A DNA stretch of 64,000 nucleotides from CAWEQW01 sp963811365 (GTDB taxonomy: Bacteria; Actinomycetota; Actinomycetes; Propionibacteriales; Nocardioidaceae), in contig CAWEQW010000007.1 in the NCBI GenBank assembly GCA_963811365.1, positions 62,001 through 126,000 on the forward strand, given 5' to 3'. Under the pieces are notes generated by a model, which saw only the letters and a list, made by a program, of their open reading frames with translations, was not told where the DNA came from and searched no databases. Position 1 is the first letter of the stretch. The number at the start of each line of letters is the position of its first letter. Shown here piece after piece: positions 19,801-29,226 of the stretch. The position numbers and the translations under genes were made by a program.

Positions 19801-20952
19801 CAGGTCTCGGGCGTGCTGTACGTCGACACCCTTGTCGAGCGGTTCCTGGGCCAAGGGTGGGACATCGGCGGCAACGGCAAGCTGGGCATCCAGGACATCG
19901 CGTTCGAGGTCGAGACCGGGACGGGCTCGTACTCGCTGTCGGGTGACACCACGAAGTGGGTGATCGAGTTCCTCGACAACCTCGAGTTCTCGGCGACGCT
20001 CGAGCTCCACTACGCGGCCGGCACCGATCAGTCGGAGCTCGAGACCGGAACATCGGATGGTGCCGAGGTCGTCGTCCTCCCGACCACCGAGCTCGGGCGG
20101 TTGCGGGCCTCGGCGGACAGGGGCCTGTCGGGCAGGATCACCGCGGAGATCGAGTACAAGTTCATCGACGTCAGAATCTATTACGCGTTCGCCGAGGATC
20201 CCGCGAAGTCCGAGTTCGGTTTCGAATGGGGCGGGCTCAAGGGCACCGTCGCGAAGAACGCACAGGAGCAGTGGGTCGGCACGCTCAACCTCTCCTCGTT
20301 CAGCATCGGCGAGATGGTCGAGACGATGGTGTCGTGGGCCACGGGGCGGCCGTTCGGGCTCGTTGCGCCGTGGACGTTCCTCAACGACCTCAGCCTGGAG
20401 GGTCTCGAGCTGACGTTCAACTTCACGACCAACGAGGTCGGTCTCAGCATCGACGTCGGACTCGACGTCGGCTTCGCCAAGATCTCGAAGTTCACGCTCA
20501 CCTACAAGCCCGACCAGAAGGACAGCCCGGTCGAGGTCGCCCTCGAGGGCAGCTTCTTCTGGGTGGTCGACGGCGGCACCGAACCGCCCCCGGGCACCAC
20601 CGTCACTCCCAGCAAGGTCGCCTGGGACGCGACCAAACCGGACAACACGCCGGCACCCTCCGGCGGCGGCAACAAGTACCTCGACCTGCGGCTCCTGGCC
20701 CTGGGCCAGCACGTCACCCTGTCCGACCCCGGCGACTTCGACTCGGTCGAGGATGTGATGAACGCGCTCCGCGACGTCGAGCTGCCGCCGAGCGGATGCA
20801 TCGTGCCGGTCGCGGAGAACCCGCCCCAGCACCAGCTCGTCTACGACGACACGTCCTCGTGGCTGATCGCCACGAGCTTCGGAGTGCTCAAGGTCGAGAA
20901 GGGAAAGGACCCCGGGGAGGACGCGTTGGCGCTCGAAGCCGGGGGTGAGTGA
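16894..20952 (+). CDS. Giant uncharacterised protein, 1352 aa (cluster gene C), possible glycosyltransferase-like N-domain
   Basis: GTG 16894 overlaps the stop of the preceding gene. The first about 560 residues are alpha/beta-like: LFVDGTSGRGHQASSVRVL at about 41 recalls the GxGH-type loop at the start of GT-B glycosyltransferases, and PTVFEGQSSANLALTLGNPY at about 400 recalls their C-terminal acceptor/donor loop. This is inference by eye only. From about 600 to the end the protein is almost all beta: repeated segments such as LDLELTAPEGEIVMTA, then SFSIGEMVETMVSWATG and SLEGLELTFNFTTNEVG. No signal peptide or membrane helix. Tight overlap with both neighbours implies a shared complex or pathway. 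Confidence 0.8.
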   Translation: MTFPGTVYSQLYNVASSFRQQQSTTGLDKFRSYLNQQPLIRLFVDGTSGRGHQASSVRVLRKLASEFQYANTIEVAYRGGKSTLDNLRLLIPELDGGDDGMIDRATIHLVTYPVAAQRPVAPVGFTGGADGADNYATGLRVSAFLRLQPYYWADFPDQIQWDSTVWPYIDLRQQSILGGSSFVRRAYSMPPPIEPGWASYADGPYAAEVAILKWLVSSRGGDVDLCVTTGIRVKAKSEIGRPSDVIFNLVGGLLASQRDGAKPDGGARSVVVVNLDDMSGDAGRDQITWAERLLAGGIGEDDQAYLEQTGHEPCTSMVVPRSEGSPDGLECWSAWDARKKYVCGPDVTAATRSRLRRQGAPLATIQQDVQWLTKSTDRVLFLPIGPVPGPVFDYVFSCSTMPTVFEGQSSANLALTLGNPYFHVQRRSSQGNGGSQYPSTSLGANNFGPAADRFQTAANRLNARLDSWSPLANPADDIGRFIKSFRAENPSGELHTYLAAVASFYAPPPGGGWAVNDKFLMACGFLNYALNGVKQVAAAGATADDWALLLADPPGPPNPLPDLHRQLCANVDDTTLNLIPGVFTSGEIADFYQQLGLLTIGVDGVTITPDCTDPPDTIDKITVSGSTSSWSSAGVTLALDLELTAPEGEIVMTATFTAEGSWSADAMPWVVFDDPFVTIETTQAGVPTVGRLGGTIRGVGTFSLTYPVSDGKWLFDGEYDPALSPERVFQLAGGMNLASALPAPVSGFTTLGVSSTELLYDSTAATNKVEYVTVVITTPEAWRLLPGLSLEGLKAVVTVGQPTGTRQLSADLSATFTIPGGTQSAMLTEGDESTATIAVSASYPGKLAGELRSGVITFDGLVGIFWPGVVPPLPELPSITGFSAEIDTTTKDYSLDCDLNLGWPIKVNGQKLFEVETLSFWLSSVKGSISGKLTGMVLIGKSLAGDDVQVELSAGYADKPVKSWTFAGRQVSGVLYVDTLVERFLGQGWDIGGNGKLGIQDIAFEVETGTGSYSLSGDTTKWVIEFLDNLEFSATLELHYAAGTDQSELETGTSDGAEVVVLPTTELGRLRASADRGLSGRITAEIEYKFIDVRIYYAFAEDPAKSEFGFEWGGLKGTVAKNAQEQWVGTLNLSSFSIGEMVETMVSWATGRPFGLVAPWTFLNDLSLEGLELTFNFTTNEVGLSIDVGLDVGFAKISKFTLTYKPDQKDSPVEVALEGSFFWVVDGGTEPPPGTTVTPSKVAWDATKPDNTPAPSGGGNKYLDLRLLALGQHVTLSDPGDFDSVEDVMNALRDVELPPSGCIVPVAENPPQHQLVYDDTSSWLIATSFGVLKVEKGKDPGEDALALEAGGE

Positions 20953-23900
20953 TGAGCGACGACAACGTGCACCGTCAACCCGAGGACGTCGATGCCGACG
21001 AGCCGCGCGAGGTACTCACACCGGACGCCGTGATCCCCGCCGAGACCCCGCCGGTCGTGGACGAGCCGACTCAGTACTTCATCGACCTGTCGATCGTATT
21101 CAACGATCCCAATCTCTACGGGCTCCGGATCTCACTCGACGGACCCGCCGCCAAGATCTTCGCCGGTCTCGAGTTCGAGATCATGTACAAGAAGGTCTCC
21201 GACACCGTCGGCGTGTACCAGTCGCAGCTCAAGCTGCCTGACGTGATGCGCACCTTCACCATCGGTGCGTACTCGATCACGCTCCCGGTGTTCGCCATCG
21301 CGGTCTACACCAACGGCGACTTCACGGTCGACATCGGGTTCCCCTGGAACGAGGACTTCTCCCGCTCGTTCAATATCCAGGGGATCGTCCCACCTGGCAT
21401 CCCCGTCACGGGCTCGGGTGGCTTCTACTTCGGCAAGCTGAGCAGCGCCACCTCCTCCCAGGTGCCGAAGATCATCAGCGGCACCTTCAACCCGGTGGTC
21501 ATCTTCGGCTTCGGTCTGACCGTCGGCGTCGGCAAGTCGATCGACATGGGCATCCTGAAGGCTGGGTTCAGCATCACCGTCTTCGGCATCGTCCAGGGCG
21601 TCGTCGCGAAGTACAACCCGTACGTGCTCGGCCAGACGGGCAACGCGCCGAAGTCGCAGATGCAGGGCTCCTACTACTTCTGGCTCCAGGGCACCGTCGG
21701 GGTCATCGGCAAGCTCTACGGAACGGTCGACTTCGCGATCATCAAGGCGTCGCTGGACATCGAGCTCAAGGTCTACCTCCAGATCACCTGTGAGTCCTAC
21801 GCCGACGTCCCGATCAGCGTCGTCGCCTCGGTCGACGTCTCACTCTCGCTGAAGATCATCTTCTTCACCATCCACCTCAGCTTCAGGGCCGAGGTCAAGG
21901 CGACGTTCACGATCAAGAACCCGATGGGCGACCCACCGTGGACCCTGGCCCCCAGCGCGACCACCACGTCCATGAGGGCGCGACACCTTCGCACGCTGCG
22001 GGCGGCCCAACTCCACGCCGATGTCCTCGTCTCCGACGATGCGACGCTCGACCCGCACTGGAAGAACCTCGCACCGGCCGCGCAGACCATGCCGCTGATC
22101 GGTCACCTCGTACCAGTGCTCGCCGCAGTCGGCGACGGCGCCACGCTTGCCGACCAGCGCGTCGCCTACTCCCTGATCCTGCTCCTCGAGTCCATGGACC
22201 AGCAGGACGACGGCACAGCGAACGGCACGACGAGCTTCGAGCTGCTCGCGTTGCAGGTGGCCCGGTGGCTGGTCGCAGCCGCACTGCCCGAGCAGCAGAT
22301 CGACGCGGCGGACGTCGACCAGCTGCTCATCTCCGACCGGCCCGTGACCACAGACTGTCCGGCTACGCCGGGCACAGTCGATCTCGGCCCCCTCGTCGAC
22401 TACCTCGTCAGCTCCGACGACGCCCCCATGCCGATCCCCGCCGACAGCATCGACGCGTTCATGGCGGCCCAGTTCGACGTGACGCTCGACGTCGTCACCG
22501 AGAACTCGACGGGCTCGGACAGCCCGACGACGGTCCTCGCGATGATCCCCGAGCTGCAGCTGACGGTCCCGACGTACCCTCCCCCTCCCAAGCCCTCCGA
22601 CGCCGACACCGACCTGGTCTACCGGTTCAGCCAGTTCAACTCGCTCGCAAGCGGCTACCTCGAGCAGCTGCGCACCTACTTCGACCAGCTCGCGGTCCAA
22701 GTGCAACAGGAGCGAGGCGCGACGGGCAGGGCCGAGACGGCCGACGTTGCTGCCGGACCGTCGATGGCGACTTTCGTGTTCGCCGACGAGTTCCTGCTGA
22801 TCGGCCGGCAGATGGTGCGGGGCGTGCAGGACGCGCTCCGCAACTACCAGCTGCCGGTGCCGGCGGCGTCGCCAGCGGACACGGTGGCGACGATCAACGC
22901 CAATGCGCACCTCGACGCCAACGGCACAGGTTGCCTCGCGCCCTACACGGTCGCCGAGCTGTTCGAGGCGAACAAGGACCACCCGCTGACCGGCGGTAAG
23001 TCGGTGACGATCTCCGGGGTCACCTACCGCCCGGCCGCCAGCGACACCTTCGACTCGGTGACGAGGCACTACGGCAGCGTCTTCACCGGGCACGACCTCG
23101 GCACCGCCAACGCCACCACCGAGGGAATGCTTCACCCCGGCGGCTCGGTCAGGATCGGATCCGGCCAGACGGCACCCATCAGCGGCGGCGACACCCTCGG
23201 CTCTCTGGCCGCGAGCTACTTCGACGGCTCTGTGCCTGACCTCGTGACCGCCAACATCGACCGACCGGGCGTGCTGCAGGCGCTGAGCACGATGGTCGTC
23301 CCGCCGCTGCCCGTCACGATCGTCGACGACGACACCCTCGCGAAGCTGGCCCAGCGTCTCGCCGTGCCGGTCGATGTGCTCGCCGACGGCGACGACCCGA
23401 CCAGCCCAGCCACGACCGCCGCGCTCTTCGCGTCGGTAGGGACCTCGACCATGCTCAGCGTCCCCCACCTCGCGCAGTATCCGCTCGGATTGCTCCTCGG
23501 CTCGTTCATGGCCAAGCAGGGTCTCAAGCACCTGTCCGGCATGTGCGGGCGGTACATGCTCCACGGGATGCGGCCGATCACCGACGGCATCACCTGGACC
23601 GGCCCGCGCCCGCCGTGCGCCGACCGGCCCACCTGCGGGCTGTACAGCCTGACCGGCCAGCAGTTCGATATCCCGGAGCTGAACGACACCGACCCGTTCA
23701 ACTTCAGCATCTCGAACCCGGCCGCCCTGAAGTGGGTGACCTTCGCCGACGGAGCCTCGTCGCTCGACGTCTCGGTAGCCCCGCACACGCCGGCGGCGAG
23801 CGCGATCGACGCTGTGCGGACCTACGCGACGACGACCGTCCTCGCACCCGAGACGAGCCAGTTGGGCGCGCTCCCACTGTTCGACCGCATCCCGGCGCAG

Positions 23901-26900
23901 TTCAACATGTCGTCAGCCACCGGCTGGGAGGCGGGCGGGACCATCCCGCTCGCGTTCGGCGCGAAGCCTGCCGACGCCCCCCGCGCGCTCGCTTTGTGGT
24001 CGTTCCCCGACAACCTCATCAACCTGCCCGACCCGAGCCGGGGTCCCGTCACCATGGCGCTGCAGGTCGGGACCTACAACGAGTCGACCGGCAAGATGGA
24101 CAACGTCGCTGCCCCCTGGTGGGGATGGGGCACGCGGGTGGCGGTGACGATCAAGAAGGTCGAAGCGATCGGCAACAGTGCCACGTCACGGTTCACCTAC
24201 GAACTGGTCGGCACCAACGCCTACGACATCGTGCTCCTCGAACGACTCCTCGAAGCGACCCAGGCCACCGACGCCGTCATCGAGACGATCGTCCTCCTCT
24301 CCAGGCCGGGGTCGAGCGGATCGGGGTCAGGCATGCAGTCAGCCGACCTGTCGAAGGTGCGGTTCGGCATCGCACAAGCGAACCTGAGCACCTTCACGCA
24401 CCCGCCGGCCCTCGCCGCCAACGTCGTCGGCGCCGACGCGCCTCCGCCCCGCCACCGGACAGAGGGGTGCCTCAACGACGCGTACGACTTCGTCAGGATG
24501 TTGTGGGAGGCGAGCATCACCCGCTCGGGCGGGTTCACCCTGTACTACAACGAAGTGGCCACCGGCGCCGGCTTCGGCGAGAGCGTGTTCAACGACAAGG
24601 GCGAGGCCACGCTCGAGCTCGTGATCGGCTACGCACCGCCGACGGCCGGCGACCGGACGACCGCCGGCTACATGAACACCGCGATCACCGGCACCTACGT
24701 CGATCCGAGCGGGTCGACCGTGTTCGCGATGTCCGACCCCCAGCCCACCACCGTCACGTTCGGTGCCGACGACTCGTTGGAGAGCGTTGCCCGATTCCAC
24801 TACATGAACCCCATCGACCTGGCCGTGGAGAACTCGCTCGTCGCGCTGGCCGCGACGGTCATGGTCGACGTCACCCGGGGCACCTACCTCGTCGGTGCGA
24901 CGAGGTCCGGTGCGCTCTCTGACATCGTCAGCTACGTCGGGTTCGGCGTGACTGCCGACGACGTGAAGAGAGCCAACCCGCTCATCACCGACTGGTCGGC
25001 ACCGCTGCCCGCCAACGCGGTCGTCCGCCTGCCCCGCGTGCCGGTGGACAGTCGGTCCGGACCGGGCGGCGCATCGCTGGCCAACCTCGACGAGATCGCT
25101 GACCGCTACGGTGCGGCCGTCGCCGACCTCGCTGCTGACAACCTGACCACCAGGGCGCTGTTCGCCGACCCGCTGGCTGCCTCTGGCGGACCGCACACGC
25201 GGTCGGCGACCGTGCCGCCAGGGACCGTCGCCATCGGTGCATCGCGGGTCGTGCCACCTGACATCCCGGCGCCCACTGACCCGACCTTCGCCGAGTCCTA
25301 CCTTCTCCACGCCTACACCATGCTCGGCTACGGGATCGCCGCAAACCTCTGGTGGCCGACGGCGAGCAACCAGGGATTGCCGCTGGGACCGAGCGACCCC
25401 GCCGACGGATCGTCGAACACGGAGGCGACCAGTGCCGGACCCGTGGCTCCGGGCGTCAACGCATTCGCGGTGCCGGCCACCAAGGAGGCGGGTGAGGTAT
25501 GGAACTACAGCCAATCGGTGAAGATCGTCAACGGGCTCCAGACCGGTCCGTACGTCGCCATCGGCGACATCATGCAGCTCGACTTCTCGTGGGTCGACCT
25601 GTTCGGCAACACGATCCTGACGAGCCTCGACCAGCCCGGTCGGCCGGCCACGAACCTGGCGCCGATCCCGATCGGATACCTCGACGACCTGGTCGCGCTG
25701 AGCGTGTGGCCGAGCATCGCCTCGTCCTACCTTGTCTACGACGCCGGCGGCGTTCCGACCTTCCGCATCGAGCTGCGCTTCACCACCGCCTCGTACGATC
25801 CGGGCACCAACGAGACACTCGACCCGCTCGCCGAGATCCCCGGATGGCAGCGCAACGCACAGCAGGCCCTCGTGGTCTACACCCACCTGCTGTACCAGCT
25901 GAATGATGGCGGGACGGACCCGGTGGTGGCGCTGTCGTGGTCGAGCGGCGTGCTGACCGCGCCGGTACCGGTGACAGGCACCGACCGGGACGACCTCGTG
26001 GGCTGGCTCGACGACATCGCCGGCTTCCTGCAGAAGCGGGCCGACGGGGACGACACGACGCCGTTCACGTCCGACCACGGCTGTATCCCGGTCAAGGTGA
26101 CGAGCACGTTCGAGGTCGAGCTCGATCCGCCGGTCGACCCCACCCTCTTCGTCCTGTCCAGCACGATCGGGGCGGTCACTGATGAGCAGGTCGTCGAGCT
26201 TCAGACGACGTTCTGCATGGACCGTCGCAGCGACAACATCGACGCCGGCTTCCGTGACACGCCGAGCGTGTTCTCCGCCTCAACCTCCATCCACCCCCAC
26301 CTCACCAAGCAGGACAGCAACGGCGTACCGGTCGCAGACACCGACCAGGGGGCCTATACACTCGACATCTTCGCCCGGCTGCTCGAAGTGGCGCTCGAGG
26401 ACCCCGGCAGCCACGCTCTGAAGCTCGCGGCCGGTGCCGACCGCTCCCGGGTGACCGAGGCGACCTCGGACCAGCCGGTCTGGCTCGTCCGGGTCGGGCT
26501 GGCCGCGAACCAGTCGATCGGCTTCGCCATCACCGACGAGGGCCACCCGATCCTCTACGCGCCGCGGCCGGTCAGCAACGAGTTGATCAGTCAGGACGAT
26601 GTCGACATCTACGGCTACACGACCGGCGCCGGAATCTCACCGACGCCGACCCAGAAGCTGAACTTCAGCGGCGTCGACATCGACATGTGGATGAACCAGT
26701 ACCTGGTCGCGATCGACGACGTGCTGTCGCCCGAGTACCTCACGGCGGCGCAGATCATCGGCGCAGGAACGGTGGACTACATCGGACGGCTGCTCGCCGC
26801 CAAGGAGACGATCGCCGGGTCGCTGAAGCAGTTGGTGATGGCGGTGCTGTCCCAGGAGCACAGCCCCGAGGATCTCACCGACGCGCAGGACGCCTTCGAG

Positions 26901-28700
26901 CAGCAGCTGCTCGTGAGGCTCGCCAACGCGTACACCACCAACGCGGTCATCCAGTTCCACGCCACCGTCGACGCCGACCTCGGGCAGGCGGCGTGCAGCC
27001 CACAGCTCTACGGCCTCCCCGCCGCCACGGGCGGGGTCGCCCATGGTGGGGCGGCCGACGTCAGCTTGTCGGCAGCCAAGATCGCTCTGACGCACGCGGA
27101 CTCAGTGGCCCCCAACCGGCTGACCTTCCTCATGGCCACCAGACCCGGCCGCGACCAGGGTCTCCAGGACCGACTCGCGTCGTACGTCGAGCTCGACCTC
27201 CAGTTCGCCGCCACCGCGATCGAGCATCAGATCGACGAGCTCCCGGGCATCGAGGGATACAAGGCGTCCTCGTGGCTCTCGTTCGTCCGCCCGCTCGCCC
27301 AGACGCCCGGCGATCCCCTCACCGAGCCACTCGGCACGTTCAAGGTGCCGCTCGTGCTGCGGGCCTTCCCCACCCCGCCGGTCCTTCCTAGCCAGGGGTT
27401 CGCCGCTGTCGCCGACCCTGCTGGCGGGCACCCGGCGCCACCACCTCCACCGCTGTCCGAGCTGCTGCAATGGAACTTCAGCTTCGAGTACGGCGAGGAC
27501 TTCCACTACCCGCAGGATGAGACGTACTGCACGATCAAGTTCAACACGTTCCAGGGCGACGAGACGTTGGAGGGCATCGAGTCCGTCTTCGCAGCGTTGG
27601 CACAGTTCGTCACGGTGTACCCCGACGTCGCCAAGGACCTCCGCGACCTCGTCGCCAAGGTCACGGCGTCGACGACCGGAAAGTCGCTCGATGACGCCCG
27701 CACCGCACTCCTCTCGTTCATCGAGCTCGTGACGGGAGTGTCCTCGAAGCTGGCCGGTGGTCCGCCCACGATCCAGTCCGCACAGGTGCTGAGGGCGAGC
27801 GTCGACTACAAGGTCTATGTCAGGGAGTCGGCGACGAAGGTCGACTTCAAGGGTCAGGAGCGCGATGCCCTGCTGGTCAGCCTGTACGAGGTCGACGGCC
27901 GGCCAGCCGGGGTCGGGGAACCTTCGATCGTGATAGCCGGCTACGACGCTCAACCCGCGGAGCAGGTCCCGAGCAACGCGCTGGCGGCCTGGACCTACTC
28001 CGACGACGACGGACCGCTGGAACCGTCGATCGGCGCCTCGATCGCCCGGCGCAAGGTCGTCGTCCCCGCCCTCAACGTGCTCGACAAGCAGGACGCTCTC
28101 GCCTCTGCGTTCCTGATCCGCAACAAGGACCTCGTCCCCGGCGTGCAGACCGCGAAGGAGTTCTGGTACACCACAGGGGAGATCGCGTTCGCCGACCCGC
28201 TGTACCCGACTCTCGACTGGCAGATCGAGATCGACGTCGCCAAGATCGGCTCGTCCACACCGGTGACCCGGTCGCTCGCCGACCAACTCCAGAACATGTT
28301 CGTCGAGCTGCTCACGAACGCACCCGCGAGCGGTCAGCAGCTGCAGCTCGAATGCCGCTACGAGTACCGCGTCCAGTCCGATCTCCCGCCGATCTCAGTG
28401 CCCGTACTCTTCCTCCCGCCGATGAACTTCATCCTCGACAACGACGGGAAGATCCCGGCCGGCGGATGCCCGGGCAACGGCCAGGGCAATGCTCTGTGCC
28501 AGGTCGTCGGCGGCATCGTCGCGTGGTTCGATGCCAACCCGCCCTCACCGGCGCAGGGCAGGCTGGTCTTCGATCTCGCGATGTTCTCCCACACGCCGCC
28601 GCCGTCACCGCTGTTGCGGCTGCGCACGCTCACGCTCGCCCTCGCCGACCTCGACCCACCGCTCGCTGCCAGCCAGGAGACAAGGCGGGCCCACGGCTGA
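20952..28700 (+). CDS. Giant LysM-module protein, 2582 aa (cluster gene D)
   Basis: ATG 20952 overlaps the stop of gene C by one base; GTG 20949 is an alternative one codon earlier. An acidic leader (1 to about 40) is followed by about 300 residues of alternating polar/apolar beta strands (YYFWLQGTVGVIGKLYGTV), continuing the beta part of gene C. LysM-like modules of about 40-45 residues occur at about 697-835 (for example DTLGSLAASYFDGSVPDL and DTLAKLAQRLAVPVDVL) and about 1273-1410 (DSLESVARFHYMNPIDLAV, LDEIADRYGAAVADLAADN). Between them is a CGRYMLHGMRP...YSLTGQQFDIP section. The last about 1100 residues are mixed and unrecognised. There is no secretion signal. LysM modules bind GlcNAc polymers or act as assembly modules in phage-like structures; which applies here is unknown. 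Confidence 0.82.
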   Translation: MSDDNVHRQPEDVDADEPREVLTPDAVIPAETPPVVDEPTQYFIDLSIVFNDPNLYGLRISLDGPAAKIFAGLEFEIMYKKVSDTVGVYQSQLKLPDVMRTFTIGAYSITLPVFAIAVYTNGDFTVDIGFPWNEDFSRSFNIQGIVPPGIPVTGSGGFYFGKLSSATSSQVPKIISGTFNPVVIFGFGLTVGVGKSIDMGILKAGFSITVFGIVQGVVAKYNPYVLGQTGNAPKSQMQGSYYFWLQGTVGVIGKLYGTVDFAIIKASLDIELKVYLQITCESYADVPISVVASVDVSLSLKIIFFTIHLSFRAEVKATFTIKNPMGDPPWTLAPSATTTSMRARHLRTLRAAQLHADVLVSDDATLDPHWKNLAPAAQTMPLIGHLVPVLAAVGDGATLADQRVAYSLILLLESMDQQDDGTANGTTSFELLALQVARWLVAAALPEQQIDAADVDQLLISDRPVTTDCPATPGTVDLGPLVDYLVSSDDAPMPIPADSIDAFMAAQFDVTLDVVTENSTGSDSPTTVLAMIPELQLTVPTYPPPPKPSDADTDLVYRFSQFNSLASGYLEQLRTYFDQLAVQVQQERGATGRAETADVAAGPSMATFVFADEFLLIGRQMVRGVQDALRNYQLPVPAASPADTVATINANAHLDANGTGCLAPYTVAELFEANKDHPLTGGKSVTISGVTYRPAASDTFDSVTRHYGSVFTGHDLGTANATTEGMLHPGGSVRIGSGQTAPISGGDTLGSLAASYFDGSVPDLVTANIDRPGVLQALSTMVVPPLPVTIVDDDTLAKLAQRLAVPVDVLADGDDPTSPATTAALFASVGTSTMLSVPHLAQYPLGLLLGSFMAKQGLKHLSGMCGRYMLHGMRPITDGITWTGPRPPCADRPTCGLYSLTGQQFDIPELNDTDPFNFSISNPAALKWVTFADGASSLDVSVAPHTPAASAIDAVRTYATTTVLAPETSQLGALPLFDRIPAQFNMSSATGWEAGGTIPLAFGAKPADAPRALALWSFPDNLINLPDPSRGPVTMALQVGTYNESTGKMDNVAAPWWGWGTRVAVTIKKVEAIGNSATSRFTYELVGTNAYDIVLLERLLEATQATDAVIETIVLLSRPGSSGSGSGMQSADLSKVRFGIAQANLSTFTHPPALAANVVGADAPPPRHRTEGCLNDAYDFVRMLWEASITRSGGFTLYYNEVATGAGFGESVFNDKGEATLELVIGYAPPTAGDRTTAGYMNTAITGTYVDPSGSTVFAMSDPQPTTVTFGADDSLESVARFHYMNPIDLAVENSLVALAATVMVDVTRGTYLVGATRSGALSDIVSYVGFGVTADDVKRANPLITDWSAPLPANAVVRLPRVPVDSRSGPGGASLANLDEIADRYGAAVADLAADNLTTRALFADPLAASGGPHTRSATVPPGTVAIGASRVVPPDIPAPTDPTFAESYLLHAYTMLGYGIAANLWWPTASNQGLPLGPSDPADGSSNTEATSAGPVAPGVNAFAVPATKEAGEVWNYSQSVKIVNGLQTGPYVAIGDIMQLDFSWVDLFGNTILTSLDQPGRPATNLAPIPIGYLDDLVALSVWPSIASSYLVYDAGGVPTFRIELRFTTASYDPGTNETLDPLAEIPGWQRNAQQALVVYTHLLYQLNDGGTDPVVALSWSSGVLTAPVPVTGTDRDDLVGWLDDIAGFLQKRADGDDTTPFTSDHGCIPVKVTSTFEVELDPPVDPTLFVLSSTIGAVTDEQVVELQTTFCMDRRSDNIDAGFRDTPSVFSASTSIHPHLTKQDSNGVPVADTDQGAYTLDIFARLLEVALEDPGSHALKLAAGADRSRVTEATSDQPVWLVRVGLAANQSIGFAITDEGHPILYAPRPVSNELISQDDVDIYGYTTGAGISPTPTQKLNFSGVDIDMWMNQYLVAIDDVLSPEYLTAAQIIGAGTVDYIGRLLAAKETIAGSLKQLVMAVLSQEHSPEDLTDAQDAFEQQLLVRLANAYTTNAVIQFHATVDADLGQAACSPQLYGLPAATGGVAHGGAADVSLSAAKIALTHADSVAPNRLTFLMATRPGRDQGLQDRLASYVELDLQFAATAIEHQIDELPGIEGYKASSWLSFVRPLAQTPGDPLTEPLGTFKVPLVLRAFPTPPVLPSQGFAAVADPAGGHPAPPPPPLSELLQWNFSFEYGEDFHYPQDETYCTIKFNTFQGDETLEGIESVFAALAQFVTVYPDVAKDLRDLVAKVTASTTGKSLDDARTALLSFIELVTGVSSKLAGGPPTIQSAQVLRASVDYKVYVRESATKVDFKGQERDALLVSLYEVDGRPAGVGEPSIVIAGYDAQPAEQVPSNALAAWTYSDDDGPLEPSIGASIARRKVVVPALNVLDKQDALASAFLIRNKDLVPGVQTAKEFWYTTGEIAFADPLYPTLDWQIEIDVAKIGSSTPVTRSLADQLQNMFVELLTNAPASGQQLQLECRYEYRVQSDLPPISVPVLFLPPMNFILDNDGKIPAGGCPGNGQGNALCQVVGGIVAWFDANPPSPAQGRLVFDLAMFSHTPPPSPLLRLRTLTLALADLDPPLAASQETRRAHG

Positions 28701-28859
28701 GCCGTTTCGATCCTTCGCGCAGGCTGATGTGCGGGTTGGTAACCGCAGTACGGTGGTTCGGCTGGAGCGCTTCGGCTTGTCTAGGGTCGAGCGTCGCCGC
28801 CTGGGCGGCTGCTCACAGCCGGGTCGCGGGTCGCTCCACGCGCTGCCACCAGCCTGATG

Positions 28860-29165
28860 TGGGCAGCGAAGCAGCTGTGGGGGTCCTCCATCACGGCCAG
28901 GGACCGGCACCGGCCCGCGAGCTCGCGGGCGATCGCGACGTTGGCCACGGTGCTGCGTGTGTGGCGGTCGATGAGCTTGACCCATCGGTGGTGGAGTCGT
29001 CGGTTGCCTTCGTCGCCGCGGACTCGAGCGGCAGCGGGTGCGAGGTCCCAGCGCTCGATGCGCTTGACCGCCATGTGCCGACCCTGGTGCGCGACCAGGG
29101 CCGCCTCTCGGGAAGCGCGCGTCACGTCAAGATCGGTCTGTTCGCCCCGGAAGGCCGTGAGCGAG
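28860..29165 (-). pseudogene. IS110-family transposase, C-terminal remnant
   Basis: Minus-strand translation reads ASREAALVAHQGRHMAV, then RIERWDLAPAAARVRGDEGN, RRLHHRWVKLIDRH, TVANVAIARELAG and SLAVMED, the typical C-terminal transposase_20 tail of IS110 elements. The RuvC-like N-terminal domain is absent. No intact copy lies in the window. It marks the right edge of the giant-protein cluster. Confidence 0.7.
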
Positions 29166-29226
29166 CCTGGAGACCCGGTCACGCAGACGAGCCCGACGCT
29201 GACGCTCGGCCCCTGCGCAGCTCGAG

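Noticed and set aside
18769..20832. 687-aa open frame antisense to gene C, and similar long antisense frames under gene D and the purine operon
   Set aside because: Typical of high third-position GC on the opposite strand; no ribosome sites, no family features.
12425..28700. Idea that the giant cluster is an extracellular contractile injection system or a Tc toxin
   Set aside because: No sheath, tube, spike, or AAA ATPase genes and no RHS/TcC-type repeats; LysM alone is not enough.
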